A DNA stretch of 60,859 nt, taken from NCBI GenBank assembly GCA_018268085.1, contig JAFDXE010000028.1, positions 1-60,859 on the forward strand, written 5' to 3'. Shown here piece after piece: positions 48,480-56,524 of this stretch. The notes beneath the pieces were generated by a model that did not search any database, was not told the DNA's origin, and saw nothing but the letters and a program-made list of their open reading frames with translations. Source of the stretch: Bacteroidota bacterium. Its GTDB lineage: Bacteria > Bacteroidota > Bacteroidia > Chitinophagales > Chitinophagaceae. The position numbers and the translations under genes were made by a program. How positions within the stretch are numbered: the first letter of the stretch is position 1; the number at the start of each line of letters is the position of its first letter.

Positions 48480-48521
48480 CATTCAGCATTCAGCATTCAA
48501 CATTCAACATTCAACATTCAT
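48480..48521 (+). repeat. Six-copy 7-bp tandem repeat (CATTCAR)
   Basis: Six contiguous units: cattcag twice, cattcaa three times, cattcat once. It lies about 60 bp upstream of the lon -7 box and could vary in copy number by slippage. Confidence 0.9.
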
Positions 48522-48580
48522 CTCCTTCGGCACCAAACTTGACAATAATAACTTCCCTTAAAAAAAACAGAATTACTGAC

Positions 48581-48588
48581 TAATTTTG
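48581..48588 (+). promoter_or_regulatory. -7 box (TAATTTTG) of lon
   Basis: A perfect TAnnTTTG match 25 nt before the lon ATG. Confidence 0.5.
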
Positions 48589-48613
48589 TCATATTGACTT
48601 CTAATGATCAAAC

Positions 48614-51013
48614 ATGAGTAAAATAAACTATTTGCAGGGCACGGAAGAAGAAATGGAATTTATGCCGATCATTCCGCTAACCGAAGAAGACGAAGCAAAC
48701 GCAGACGCACAGGCCATTCCAAATGAATTACCGATTCTCCCTTTAAGAAATACCGTTTTGTTTCCGGGTGTGGTAATCCCCATTACCGTCGGAAGAGATA
48801 AGAGTATCAAGGCTGTGGCAGATGCTTATAAGGCTGACAAATTGGTAGGTGTGGTAGCACAAAAAGACAGTACCGTTGAAGAGCCCACTGTAAGCGACCT
48901 GGAAGATATTGGCACCGTTGCAAAAATTGTAAAGATGATCAAAATGCCTGATGGTGGCACCACGATTATCATACAGGGAAGAAGAAGATTTAAGATAGAA
49001 GAAATAACAACGGATGACCCGTATTTTAAAGCGGTGATTAAAGTGCTCGATGAAGAAAATATGAGTGGTGATCCGGATTTTGATGCCATGGTGGGCAGTA
49101 TTAAAGACCTTGCCGGGCAGATTGTAGGCTTGTCGCCCAACCTTCCAAGTGAAGCTGCCATCATTTTGAAGAATATTGAAAATCCGTCTTTCTTAATCCA
49201 CTTTGTAAGCAGTAATTTAAACAGCGATATCAAGCAAAAACAAAAATTACTGGAGATCAGCAACCTGAAAGCAAGAGCCGAACTGCTGATGAGCCTCATG
49301 CATACCGAACTACAGTACGCAGAATTAAAAAACAAGGTTACCAATAAAACGAGGGCCGAACTGGATAAGCAGCAACGCGATTATTTTTTGCAGCAGCAAA
49401 TGAAAGCCATTAAAGATGAGTTAGGCGGAGATAATTTTGCTGAAGTAAAGGAAATGCAGAAGAAGGCCGAAAGCAAAAAATGGCCGGCGGCTGCTAAAGA
49501 AATGTTCCTGAAGGGCATTGAAAAACTGGAACGGATGCATCCATCCACACCGGATTATTCAGTTGTATATAATCATCTAGACCTGTTACTTGATCTTCCC
49601 TGGGATGAATGCACTGAAGATTTATACGACCTTAAAAAAGCAAAAAAAATTCTTGATCACGATCATTATGGAATGAACCGTATCAAGGAACGCATACTTG
49701 AATACCTCGCCGTTTTAAAATTGAAAGGTGATATGAAAAGCCCGATACTTTGTTTCATCGGCCCCCCGGGAATTGGTAAAACAAGTTTGGGAAAAAGTAT
49801 CGCATCGGCCATTAGCAGAAAATATGTTCGGGTAAGCCTGGGCGGATTGCATGATGAGAGTGAAATACGGGGTCATCGCAAAACATATATCGGGGCCATG
49901 CCGGGAAGAATTATACAATCGATTCGTAAGGTTAAATCGAGCAACCCGGTGATGATACTGGATGAGATTGATAAGATCGGCAGTGACCATCGCGGCGATC
50001 CTTCTTCTGCATTGCTCGAGGTTTTGGATCCTGAGCAAAACAATACTTTTTATGATAATTACCTTGAACTGGAATACGATCTGAGTAAAGTATTGTTCAT
50101 TGCCACAGCGAATAATATCAGCAGTATTCAACCGGCGTTGCGTGACAGGTTAGAGATCATCGACCTTAGTGGATACGCCATTGAAGAAAAAATTGAGATC
50201 GCTAAACGACACCTGCTTCCTAAACAAAAAGAAATGCATGGGTTAAAACCCGACAGCTTTAAGATAAGCGATGCAGTTCTGGAAAAAGTAATTGCTGATT
50301 ATACGAGAGAAAGCGGTGTACGGGAACTGGATCGCCAACTGGCAAGCATCATGCGTTTCCAGGCGAAAGAGCTGGTACTAAAAAATAAACTGAAGCCTAC
50401 CATTACCATAAATGATGTTGAAAAAATTCTGGGCAAACCAAAATACAGCAACGAATTGTATAAGATGGCAAATATGCCTGGTGTGGCTGTTGGTTTAGCA
50501 TGGACATACGTTGGCGGTGATATTTTATTTATTGAAACGCAGCTCAGCGAAGGAAAAGGCGAATTGAAACTTACCGGTAACCTCGGTAATGTAATGAAAG
50601 AAAGTGCCAGCACGGCATTTACCTGGCTGGAGGCCAACTGTAAAAAACTGGGATTAACGGTTGATATTTTTAATAAAAAAGATGCACATATACATATTCC
50701 CGAAGGCGCAACGCCCAAAGATGGTCCGAGTGCCGGCATAACCATGATGTGTGCCCTTGCCAGTGCATTTACGGGAAGGAAAATTAAGCCTTACCTGGCT
50801 ATGACGGGTGAAATTACCTTACGTGGACAAGTGCTGCCGGTGGGTGGCATTAAGGAAAAAGTATTGGCAGCCAAACGTTCGGGTATAAAAGAAATTATTA
50901 TGTGCTGGCAGAATGAAAAAGATGTTTCTGAAATTAACCCGCAATTCATCAGCGGCATTAAATTTCATTATGTTAAAACAATGCAACAGGTACTGGATAT
51001 AGCCTTAACTTAA
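48614..51013 (+). CDS. lon: ATP-dependent protease Lon
   Basis: 799 residues. The N-terminal LAN substrate domain ([23 protein letters not shown]) is followed by a coiled coil. The AAA+ domain has Walker A GPPGIGKT (383-390) and Walker [12 protein letters not shown]. The protease domain has catalytic Ser706 in KDGPSAGI and Lys749 in [14 protein letters not shown]; the spacing of 43 residues matches the E. coli Ser-Lys dyad. Cytosolic quality-control protease that degrades misfolded and regulatory proteins. Full length, own promoter and terminator. Confidence 0.97.
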   Translation: MSKINYLQGTEEEMEFMPIIPLTEEDEANADAQAIPNELPILPLRNTVLFPGVVIPITVGRDKSIKAVADAYKADKLVGVVAQKDSTVEEPTVSDLEDIGTVAKIVKMIKMPDGGTTIIIQGRRRFKIEEITTDDPYFKAVIKVLDEENMSGDPDFDAMVGSIKDLAGQIVGLSPNLPSEAAIILKNIENPSFLIHFVSSNLNSDIKQKQKLLEISNLKARAELLMSLMHTELQYAELKNKVTNKTRAELDKQQRDYFLQQQMKAIKDELGGDNFAEVKEMQKKAESKKWPAAAKEMFLKGIEKLERMHPSTPDYSVVYNHLDLLLDLPWDECTEDLYDLKKAKKILDHDHYGMNRIKERILEYLAVLKLKGDMKSPILCFIGPPGIGKTSLGKSIASAISRKYVRVSLGGLHDESEIRGHRKTYIGAMPGRIIQSIRKVKSSNPVMILDEIDKIGSDHRGDPSSALLEVLDPEQNNTFYDNYLELEYDLSKVLFIATANNISSIQPALRDRLEIIDLSGYAIEEKIEIAKRHLLPKQKEMHGLKPDSFKISDAVLEKVIADYTRESGVRELDRQLASIMRFQAKELVLKNKLKPTITINDVEKILGKPKYSNELYKMANMPGVAVGLAWTYVGGDILFIETQLSEGKGELKLTGNLGNVMKESASTAFTWLEANCKKLGLTVDIFNKKDAHIHIPEGATPKDGPSAGITMMCALASAFTGRKIKPYLAMTGEITLRGQVLPVGGIKEKVLAAKRSGIKEIIMCWQNEKDVSEINPQFISGIKFHYVKTMQQVLDIALT

Positions 51014-51106
51014 AAAAATCACCCTACACAGCAAACCTTTGAATGAGTGTTTACGTATTTCATTACAGATACAACTAATTCATGTTGGTTGTTTTAAGGG
51101 TTAAAG

Positions 51107-51140
51107 AAAATCCCCCTGATTCTTCAGGGGGAATTTTTTT
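51107..51140 (+). terminator. Terminator of lon
   Basis: Hairpin TCCCCCTGA / TCAGGGGGA with a 4-nt loop and a T7 tail. Confidence 0.9.
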
Positions 51141-51204
51141 ATAATCAGTTAGCCAGTGAGTGAGGTTGTTGATGGGCAGTTTTATTGGCCGGTCAAACAA
51201 GTAG

Positions 51205-51678
51205 CTAATTAGCTCCTTTTGCTTTCTCCATCCAGTCTTTTTCCTTTTCCGTAGTGAGTGCCTGTATTACGCCTATAAAAAATAACAAAGCCATATTGCC
51301 CGCCAGGAAGTAGAAATTATACACATAGTAATTGCCGATCTCATGATAAAAATGCCTGAAAAACGAAACCATGTCTATCGCTAAAAATGCACACCACGTG
51401 AGTAATACCGCCGAAAACAAGAGATAAGAAAACAGCCGCACAGGTTTGGAAGGATGCGTGGTTGTTCGTTTAAAAAATACAATATACGCGGTTACAAAAA
51501 TTGCCGGTGGCACCATCAGCAGGAACAACATGTACACATAGGTAAACCAGGGAATATAACTCAGCAGTCCGAAGAACAATTTTATTCCCAACAGCAACAA
51601 AATAAAAAAAACGATGAAGCCGATGAAGCTGAAAAAAAGTGTTGCAAATAGGCGAAAGTATTTTCCCTGGTCGTTCAT
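51205..51678 (-). CDS. Four-helix membrane protein of unknown function
   Basis: 157 residues with four hydrophobic helices (FFSFIGFIVFFILLLLGIKLFF, FTYVYMLFLLMVPPAIFVTAYIVFF, LFSYLLFSAVLLTWCAFLAI, YNFYFLAGNMALLFFIGVIQAL). The N-terminus (NDQGKYFRLF) and C-terminus (KEKDWMEKAKGAN) are both charged. No family recognised. A perfect -7 box lies 4 nt before the ATG, so its mRNA is probably leaderless. Confidence 0.75.
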   Translation of the reverse strand: MNDQGKYFRLFATLFFSFIGFIVFFILLLLGIKLFFGLLSYIPWFTYVYMLFLLMVPPAIFVTAYIVFFKRTTTHPSKPVRLFSYLLFSAVLLTWCAFLAIDMVSFFRHFYHEIGNYYVYNFYFLAGNMALLFFIGVIQALTTEKEKDWMEKAKGAN

Positions 51679-51682
51679 GTGG

Positions 51683-51690
51683 CAAAGGTA
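51683..51690 (-). promoter_or_regulatory. -7 box (TACCTTTG) of the 51205-51678 gene
   Basis: A perfect TAnnTTTG on the minus strand with only 4 nt between it and the ATG. Confidence 0.5.
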
Positions 51691-51827
51691 GCTGAAAGTA
51701 TTTAGTCGGCATTAGCAATATAGCAGCAAGCTTAACGCTTTATGTTGTCAGCAACGAGCCAAATTTTTGCACATGCTTACTCCGATATCAATTAACCAGC
51801 CGATCTAAAAATCTTCACAGCTCACCG

Positions 51828-52934
51828 CTAAAAATAACTCAAATTCGTTTTAGGTGTAAGCGCCAGCAAAGATTCATACATCAGTTTCACTGTGTTTTCA
51901 ATATCATTTTTATGCAACATTTCAACCGTGGTATGCATGTAGCGTAAGGGTATTGAAATAAGAACTGAAGGACAACCGTCGTTTGCATAGGCAAAAGATT
52001 CAGTATCGGTACCGGTGCTGCGGCTAACGGTTCGTAACTGGAATGGAACTTTGTTTTTTGTTGCAACATCCTGAACAAAATTGAGCAGTTTATTGTGAAC
52101 TGCCGGTCCGTAACATAAAGAAGGTCCTTTACCGCAGACACATTCCCCTTCAATTATTTTATTGATCATAGGAGTACTGCTGTCGTGCGTTACATCGGTT
52201 ACAATAGCCACATTTGGTTTAATGCGGCGGGCGATCATTTCGGCACCACGCAAACCTATTTCTTCCTGAACAGCGTTAACGATATACAATCCAAAGGGCA
52301 GTTTCTTTTTATTTGCTTTTAATAATCTTGCAACTTCTGCAATCATAAATCCGCCGATGCGGTTATCGAAAGCCCGCCCGATCAGGTAATCATGCGCCAG
52401 TTCATCATAGCCATCTTCATAAGTAGCAACAGCGCCAATGTGAATACCGAGCGCTTCAACTTCTTTCTTATTGCGTGCGCCGCAATCGAGAAACAGGTTA
52501 TCAACTTTAGGTGAGGGTTCTTTTGTATCTGCGTTGTTCAACCGGGTATGAATGGCCGGCCATCCGAACACAGCTTTTACAATGCCTTTTTTTCCGTGAA
52601 TGCGTACACGCATAGAAGGTGCGATCTGGTGATCCACTCCACCGTTGCGTTTCAGATATATCAATCCTTCAGGCGAGATATAATTTACAAACCAGCTTAT
52701 TTCATCGGCATGAGCTTCAATTACCACTTTAAACGGATGCGTTGGATTGATAACGCCAACTGCAGTTCCGTAAGGATCGGTAAAGGTTTCATCCACATAA
52801 GGGCGGAGATAATGTAACCATAACTTTTGTCCGCTGCTCTCAAAACCTGTGGGGGATGCGTTATTAATATAGTCTCGTAAAAATGTGTAAGATGATTCGG
52901 GTAGAGAACGTTTTGTCTTTGTAGCTTTTGCCAT
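51828..52934 (-). CDS. M42 family metallopeptidase (glutamyl aminopeptidase-like)
   Basis: 368 residues from MAKATKTKRSLPESSYTFL; the longer frame starts with TTG. M42 signatures: SPTGFESSG near the start, VVIEAHADEISWFVNYI (metal His, Asp), RAFDNRIGGFMIAEVARLL (bridging Asp), VNAVQEEIGLRGAEMIA (catalytic/metal Glu-Glu), VAIVTDVTHDSSTP (metal Asp) and a C-terminal PLRYMHTTVEMLHKNDIENT with the last metal His. A cytosolic dinuclear-metal aminopeptidase that usually forms large tetrahedral dodecamers. Confidence 0.93.
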   Translation of the reverse strand: MAKATKTKRSLPESSYTFLRDYINNASPTGFESSGQKLWLHYLRPYVDETFTDPYGTAVGVINPTHPFKVVIEAHADEISWFVNYISPEGLIYLKRNGGVDHQIAPSMRVRIHGKKGIVKAVFGWPAIHTRLNNADTKEPSPKVDNLFLDCGARNKKEVEALGIHIGAVATYEDGYDELAHDYLIGRAFDNRIGGFMIAEVARLLKANKKKLPFGLYIVNAVQEEIGLRGAEMIARRIKPNVAIVTDVTHDSSTPMINKIIEGECVCGKGPSLCYGPAVHNKLLNFVQDVATKNKVPFQLRTVSRSTGTDTESFAYANDGCPSVLISIPLRYMHTTVEMLHKNDIENTVKLMYESLLALTPKTNLSYF

Positions 52935-52960
52935 ATTTGATTGTTTAAAAAACAAATTAA

Positions 52961-53791
52961 CTAAATACTTGCGATAAAACTTGCCAATGCTGAAAACAAC
53001 ATCAATCCATCAACTAAAAAATAGTAGAAAAAGTAACCTTGTTTTTTTAGAGACAGCCTGTACACCAACAGCGTTACAATTCCCATTAGCAAAAAGGAGA
53101 TGATCTGTGGAATATCATCAAAATAATACCTCAGGAAAACGCCACATAAGAGGTACAATACAAAAACAACAGTCATGATTACTGCAAGTGTTTTTTTACT
53201 TACGTCGGTAGCAAGGCTGCTCAAAGAATGGATCTTATCTACATGCACATCCCTTGAATCAAAAATGATACACAACATCAGCATAAATAAAAACCTGGCA
53301 GTGAATAATAAAGTAACAGCCAGTGTTTCAGTTGCCAGTACTTCGTGAGCAGGAATAACCACGGTTACATACGTCCAGGTAAAAGCCAGCAATATTGTTT
53401 TCAGGAATCCGGCTTTTTGAATAAACCGCCATTGTTTTACGGGCCATAACGGTACACTATAGAGGATAGTAAGCAATACGGCTATGAGCACATAAGGAAT
53501 TAATTGTTGTTCATTGAAAAGGCAAAGGAGAAAACCTGCAGATGCAATGAACAATAAAATAGTATTGGATAGCTGAACTTGTAAGAATTGAAATATGTTT
53601 TTCCGGGAAGAGAATCTGTATTTACTGATCAGCCAGTAAAAATTATAACTGCTGAGCGTTGAAAAAAAAAGTAAGCCGTAGGTATAATCATGCGGTGTAA
53701 TGTGCAGGAGCAGGAATGTCTGGAAACACAATGCAACCGCACATATCGAAATAAAAATAGAATGAGACAGGATGAACTGAAGCCATTTCAT
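52961..53791 (-). CDS. UbiA-like membrane protein
   Basis: 276 residues from MKWLQFILSHS. This start overlaps the upstream stop as TAATG; the ATG three codons earlier would give a longer overlap. About eight membrane helices. The stretch CIIFDSRDVHVDKIHSLSSLATDVSKKT resembles the second Asp-rich motif of UbiA prenyltransferases. The first (NDxxD) motif is missing; the matching region reads SSYNFYWLISKYRF. It may be a diverged prenyltransferase or an inactive relative. Coupled with the upstream lipoprotein gene. Confidence 0.65.
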   Translation of the reverse strand: MKWLQFILSHSIFISICAVALCFQTFLLLHITPHDYTYGLLFFSTLSSYNFYWLISKYRFSSRKNIFQFLQVQLSNTILLFIASAGFLLCLFNEQQLIPYVLIAVLLTILYSVPLWPVKQWRFIQKAGFLKTILLAFTWTYVTVVIPAHEVLATETLAVTLLFTARFLFMLMLCIIFDSRDVHVDKIHSLSSLATDVSKKTLAVIMTVVFVLYLLCGVFLRYYFDDIPQIISFLLMGIVTLLVYRLSLKKQGYFFYYFLVDGLMLFSALASFIASI

Positions 53792-54234
53792 TACTGGCAT
53801 TGTTGAAATACCGGATCACCGGTTACAATAGTGTTGCTTTTATTTTTTGCAAAGTCTGTTACATAGATTTCATAATACATGGTATCTACACGGCCGGGAG
53901 GATTTGAGGTAAAACATCCACCGAGCCTTCCAACAGATGCTGTGATATCGGCTTTAAGATTTTTCTTTATAGAAGCGCCGCTGATATCGGGGAAAGGCAA
54001 ACTATCAATTTGGCCTGTAAGTAAATTTTTCAAATGAATATAGGCAGTGTCGCCGAGATCACCTTCCGCATCTGTAATAGAAAATACCACTGCCGGGGAT
54101 ACAGCGCCCACACTATTATCAAAAAAATTTGTGGTAAGTGATTTATATTTTATTTGCGGTGCGCTCGTGTATTTATCTTTTTTGCAGGATGTGAAAAACA
54201 GCATCACCACCAGTATTGCAATAACTACTCTCAT
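53791..54234 (-). CDS. Lipoprotein of unknown function
   Basis: 147 residues from MRVVIAILVVMLFFTSCKKD, a clear lipobox (FTSC). The mature part holds a beta-rich domain (PAVVFSITDAEGDLGDTAYIHLKNLLTG, VDTMYYEIYVTDFAKNKS). This pattern recurs in small Bacteroidota lipoproteins whose role is unknown. The start is supported by a promoter box 18 nt upstream. Its stop overlaps the start of the UbiA-like gene. Confidence 0.82.
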   Translation of the reverse strand: MRVVIAILVVMLFFTSCKKDKYTSAPQIKYKSLTTNFFDNSVGAVSPAVVFSITDAEGDLGDTAYIHLKNLLTGQIDSLPFPDISGASIKKNLKADITASVGRLGGCFTSNPPGRVDTMYYEIYVTDFAKNKSNTIVTGDPVFQQCQ

Positions 54235-54252
54235 CAGTTTACAATTATATTT

Positions 54253-54282
54253 CAAATTTACTGATTGAAAATGATATATCAA
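54253..54282 (-). promoter_or_regulatory. Promoter of the lipoprotein/UbiA-like operon
   Basis: On the minus strand TTG (54282-54280) and TAAATTTG (54260-54253) are 19 bp apart, matching the -33/-7 arrangement. The -7 box ends 18 nt before the ATG at 54234. Confidence 0.6.
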
Positions 54283-54314
54283 TCTTAAATAAAAGACGCA
54301 ATTTTACAAGGATT

Positions 54315-55331
54315 ATGCAGCCTGAATTATCCAAAACAGTAATAAAAAATAACATCTTCACCTGCACTACCGGCAATTTTGAAAGCCGGGCCATACAGGT
54401 ATTCAATTTTCAATACCTGAATAACAACCTGTACAGGCAATTTTGTGAAGCCATTCATGTAGATCCTGCTACGGTTACCCGTATTGAAAGAATTCCTTAT
54501 TTACCCATCAGCTTTTTTAAAACACAAAAAGTTGTTTCCGTTACAGAAGAATGCCCATTGTTTTTTGAAAGCAGCGGTACTACAGGAAGCATCAACAGCC
54601 GCCATTATGTGTTCGATGTTGAATTATACAAGGAGAGTTTCATGAAAGGCTTTGAATTATTTTATGGGGATGTGAAAAAATATTGTGTGATCGGATTACT
54701 GCCCTCCTATCTCGAACGCCAACATTCTTCATTGGTATTTATGGTGAATGACCTGATACAAAAAAGCAATCACCCTCACAGCGGCTTTTACCTGTATGAT
54801 ACCAATAAACTCCAACAGGTATTGCAGGAAAATGAAAACAACCGGCAGCCAACATTGCTGATCGGTGTTACGTATGCCCTGCTTGATTTTGCCGCTACAC
54901 ACCCGATGAACCTAAAACATTGTATAGTGATGGAAACGGGAGGAATGAAAGGACGCAGGAAAGAACTTACAAGAGAACAGGTTCATGAGGAACTTAAGAG
55001 GAAACTCGGCTTAAACCAGATTCATTCAGAATATGGGATGACGGAATTGTTATCCCAGGCCTATGCTACTGCTGATGGCATTTTTAAATGCCCGCCCTGG
55101 ATGAAAATAATGTTAAGAGCAGAAGATGATCCATTTGAATGTATAACGGCAACGCTTAAAGGTAAGAATCCTGTAACGGGTGTTATCAATGTTATTGACC
55201 TGGCCAACTTGTATAGTTGTTCGTTTATTGCAACAGATGATGTTGGAAAATTGTACCCCGATGGAAGTTTTGAAGTATTGGGCAGATTGGATAACAGCGA
55301 TACCAGGGGTTGTGGATTGATGGTATTGTAA
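54315..55331 (+). CDS. LuxE-like acyl-protein synthetase
   Basis: 338 residues. It resembles the acyl-protein synthetase LuxE/adenylate-forming family: RIPYLPISFFKTQKVVS, the ATP-binding FFESSGTTGSINSRH, YCVIGLLPSYLERQHSSLVFMV, ETGGMKGRRKELTREQVHEEL, HSEYGMTELLSQAYA and a C-terminal DDVGKLYPDGSFEVLGRLDNSD. The family activates fatty acids; in Bacteroidota it is usually unrelated to luminescence and often sits near lipid or flexirubin genes, which are not seen here. The 11-bp repeat array begins 8 bp after its stop. Confidence 0.88.
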   Translation: MQPELSKTVIKNNIFTCTTGNFESRAIQVFNFQYLNNNLYRQFCEAIHVDPATVTRIERIPYLPISFFKTQKVVSVTEECPLFFESSGTTGSINSRHYVFDVELYKESFMKGFELFYGDVKKYCVIGLLPSYLERQHSSLVFMVNDLIQKSNHPHSGFYLYDTNKLQQVLQENENNRQPTLLIGVTYALLDFAATHPMNLKHCIVMETGGMKGRRKELTREQVHEELKRKLGLNQIHSEYGMTELLSQAYATADGIFKCPPWMKIMLRAEDDPFECITATLKGKNPVTGVINVIDLANLYSCSFIATDDVGKLYPDGSFEVLGRLDNSDTRGCGLMVL

Positions 55332-55339
55332 CACACCGA

Positions 55340-55438
55340 GATGACAGCAAGCGTACATCTTGCTGACTTCCAGAGTTCATCCTGATGCCATCCTGATGAC
55401 ATCCTGAATACATCTTGAGTACAACCAGATGACAGGTT
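55340..55438. repeat. Degenerate tandem array with strict 11-bp period, locus 2
   Basis: Nine consecutive 11-bp units: gatgacagcaa, gcgtacatctt, gctgacttcca, gagttcatcct, gatgccatcct, gatgacatcct, gaatacatctt, gagtacaacca, gatgacaggtt. Consensus GATgaCATCcT in the same phase as locus 1 (16417-16587). No indel breaks the period. It sits between the LuxE-like gene and its terminator-like hairpin. Confidence 0.9.
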
Positions 55439-55552
55439 TCAACTACCAATAAGGGACTAGATAGCGGTGGTAGCCGCTTTTTTAGTTTTTATAGGTTTTT
55501 TAGTTCTTTCATTTACAATTATTTATTCAAGGATTCAACTACCAATAAGGGA
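55438..55552 (+). repeat. 19-bp direct repeats at the edge of the accessory region
   Basis: TTCAACTACCAATAAGGGA occurs exactly at 55438-55456 and 55534-55552 (period 96 bp). The first copy abuts the 11-bp array; the second ends 20 bp before a degraded small gene. No further copy was found in the window. Confidence 0.9.
55463..55483 (+). terminator. Terminator-like hairpin after the LuxE-like gene
   Basis: Stem AGCGG / CCGCT with a 6-nt loop and a T6 tail. It lies between the two 19-bp direct repeats and is weaker than the other terminators. Confidence 0.6.
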
Positions 55553-55572
55553 GTAAGAGTAAATAATTGATT

Positions 55573-55835
55573 ATGAAAAAGAATAAACAAAAACTAATAG
55601 CATTTTGTCTTTTGATAATACCAATATTAATAGCACTCAAAGCCAAATAGAAACAATACAACGTAGGAAGTTTGGTGAATACCCTAGTGACGAATGGTTA
55701 GAGCAATATAAGAGAACCGGATATATGGGTGCAAATATCCTTACTGCCAAAGAGGAAGCAGAATATACAAAACAAGCGAAAGTATTTGTAGCAGAAGTTA
55801 CTGGTACTTTACTATCGTCTGTAAATAAACAATAG
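55573..55835 (+). pseudogene. Small exported-protein gene with an apparent frameshift
   Basis: The ATG at 55573 opens a signal-like peptide (MKKNKQKLIAFCLLIIPILI) that stops at a TAG after 25 codons. The -1 frame continues from there with a plausible protein (SQIETIQRRKFGEYPSDEWLEQYKR to LLSSVNKQ) ending at 55835. A one-base deletion near 55640-55650 would explain this. Alternatives are a sequencing error, or a separate TTG-started cytosolic protein from 55605. No family recognised. The 3' end overlaps the convergent DUF1737 gene. Confidence 0.5.
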
Positions 55836-55992
55836 TAAAAGTTCCTACGGGGGCTGAATTTGGGTTAGCTGGTTTTTGGATAGAAAGTAAATTACCAAAT
55901 GGTTGCCAACCGGCTCCTATTTTTTGAGTAACTAAAGTTTGAAGCAGACCAGTATTATCTGCTACAACAATATCATAATTTACAATTTTCAT
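55798..55992 (-). CDS. DUF1737-like small protein
   Basis: 64 residues. MKIVNYDIVVADNTGLLQTLVTQKIGAGWQPFGNLLSI, ending in FTIVYLQTIVKYQ, fits the DUF1737 pattern: short strand, helix with V-x-I-x-x-GWQP-G, and a final strand. Function unknown; it often occurs as a lone domain in phage and mobile DNA. It overlaps the end of the convergent 55573-55835 gene by 38 bp. Confidence 0.75.
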   Translation of the reverse strand: MKIVNYDIVVADNTGLLQTLVTQKIGAGWQPFGNLLSIQKPANPNSAPVGTFTIVYLQTIVKYQ

Positions 55993-56016
55993 TTTTTAAT
56001 TTTTAATATTAATAAT

Positions 56017-56133
56017 ATGGGATCAATTAAAGTTTATTTTAAAAGATTATTATTCGCCTTAATTGGACAAACTATTATTCCTGACGATAATGAGATACCG
56101 TATAATAATCCAGTAATAGGTACGTCTAATTAG
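56017..56133 (+). CDS. Very small protein (38 residues), hypothetical
   Basis: MGSIKVYFKRLLFALIGQTI followed by IPDDNEIPYNNPVIGTSN: a short amphipathic or hydrophobic helix with a polar tail. It has a fair start context but no homology that I recognise. It precedes the 56142 gene by 8 nt, so it may be the first gene of a small plus-strand operon. Confidence 0.4.
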   Translation: MGSIKVYFKRLLFALIGQTIIPDDNEIPYNNPVIGTSN

Positions 56134-56141
56134 GTTGGTAT

Positions 56142-56354
56142 ATGTATAATCAAGGCGCAAATATAAAAAATGAAAAAGATAAAGCAGAAGCATTAAATGA
56201 TTTGGAATTGTTTAAAAAACAAAAAAAGTTTGCCCTTGATAATAATAAGGTTGAAAAATATATTTTAACCGAAAAAGAAAGATTAGAAACTTTAGAATTA
56301 TTAAAAAATACTAGCACTAGGATTTGTAAGATTTTAGGATTTCCCGAAGAATGA
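56142..56354 (+). CDS. Small charged helical protein, hypothetical
   Basis: 70 residues, almost entirely Lys/Glu-rich helix (KNEKDKAEALNDLELFKKQKK, LTEKERLETLELLKNTSTRI), ending KILGFPEE. Likely cytosolic and helical. No family recognised. Its stop overlaps the next ATG (ATGA), so it is probably translationally coupled to the small lipoprotein. Confidence 0.55.
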   Translation: MYNQGANIKNEKDKAEALNDLELFKKQKKFALDNNKVEKYILTEKERLETLELLKNTSTRICKILGFPEE

Positions 56355-56524
56355 AATGTTGGCTATTTATATTCTTTTTTTATTCAGGATGCTTGGGTTC
56401 TAAGCCTCACAAAACTTGTTTACAAGGCAAATTCCCTATTGACACGGTAGTTAGAAAGTTAATGATACTTACTCCGATAGCAGATTCAATTGGAACTCTT
56501 AAATCTGACATCTTTCTTAATTGA
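56351..56524 (+). CDS. Small lipoprotein (57 residues), antisense overlap with the protease gene
   Basis: Starts at an ATG overlapping the previous stop. MKCWLFIFFFYSGCLGSKP has a lipobox (YSGC, Cys14). The mature part is about 44 residues (PIDTVVRKLMILTPIADSI and SDIFLN). Its last 39 bp overlap the 3' end of the convergent trypsin-like gene. Start coupling and a lipobox make it credible despite its size. Function unknown. Confidence 0.5.
   Translation: MKCWLFIFFFYSGCLGSKPHKTCLQGKFPIDTVVRKLMILTPIADSIGTLKSDIFLN

Larger units (their letters stand above)
48292..48613. other. Repeat-containing intergenic region between cca and lon
   Basis: About 320 bp between divergent cca and lon. It contains a CCCTCTC/GAGAGGG hairpin, a 7-bp tandem repeat and the lon promoter, each listed separately. 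The open frame at 48313-48561 runs through these repeats and is not called as a gene. Confidence 0.6.

Noticed and set aside
55438..55552. CRISPR remnant
   Set aside because: Only two 19-bp repeats with a 77-bp gap containing a hairpin; wrong dimensions.
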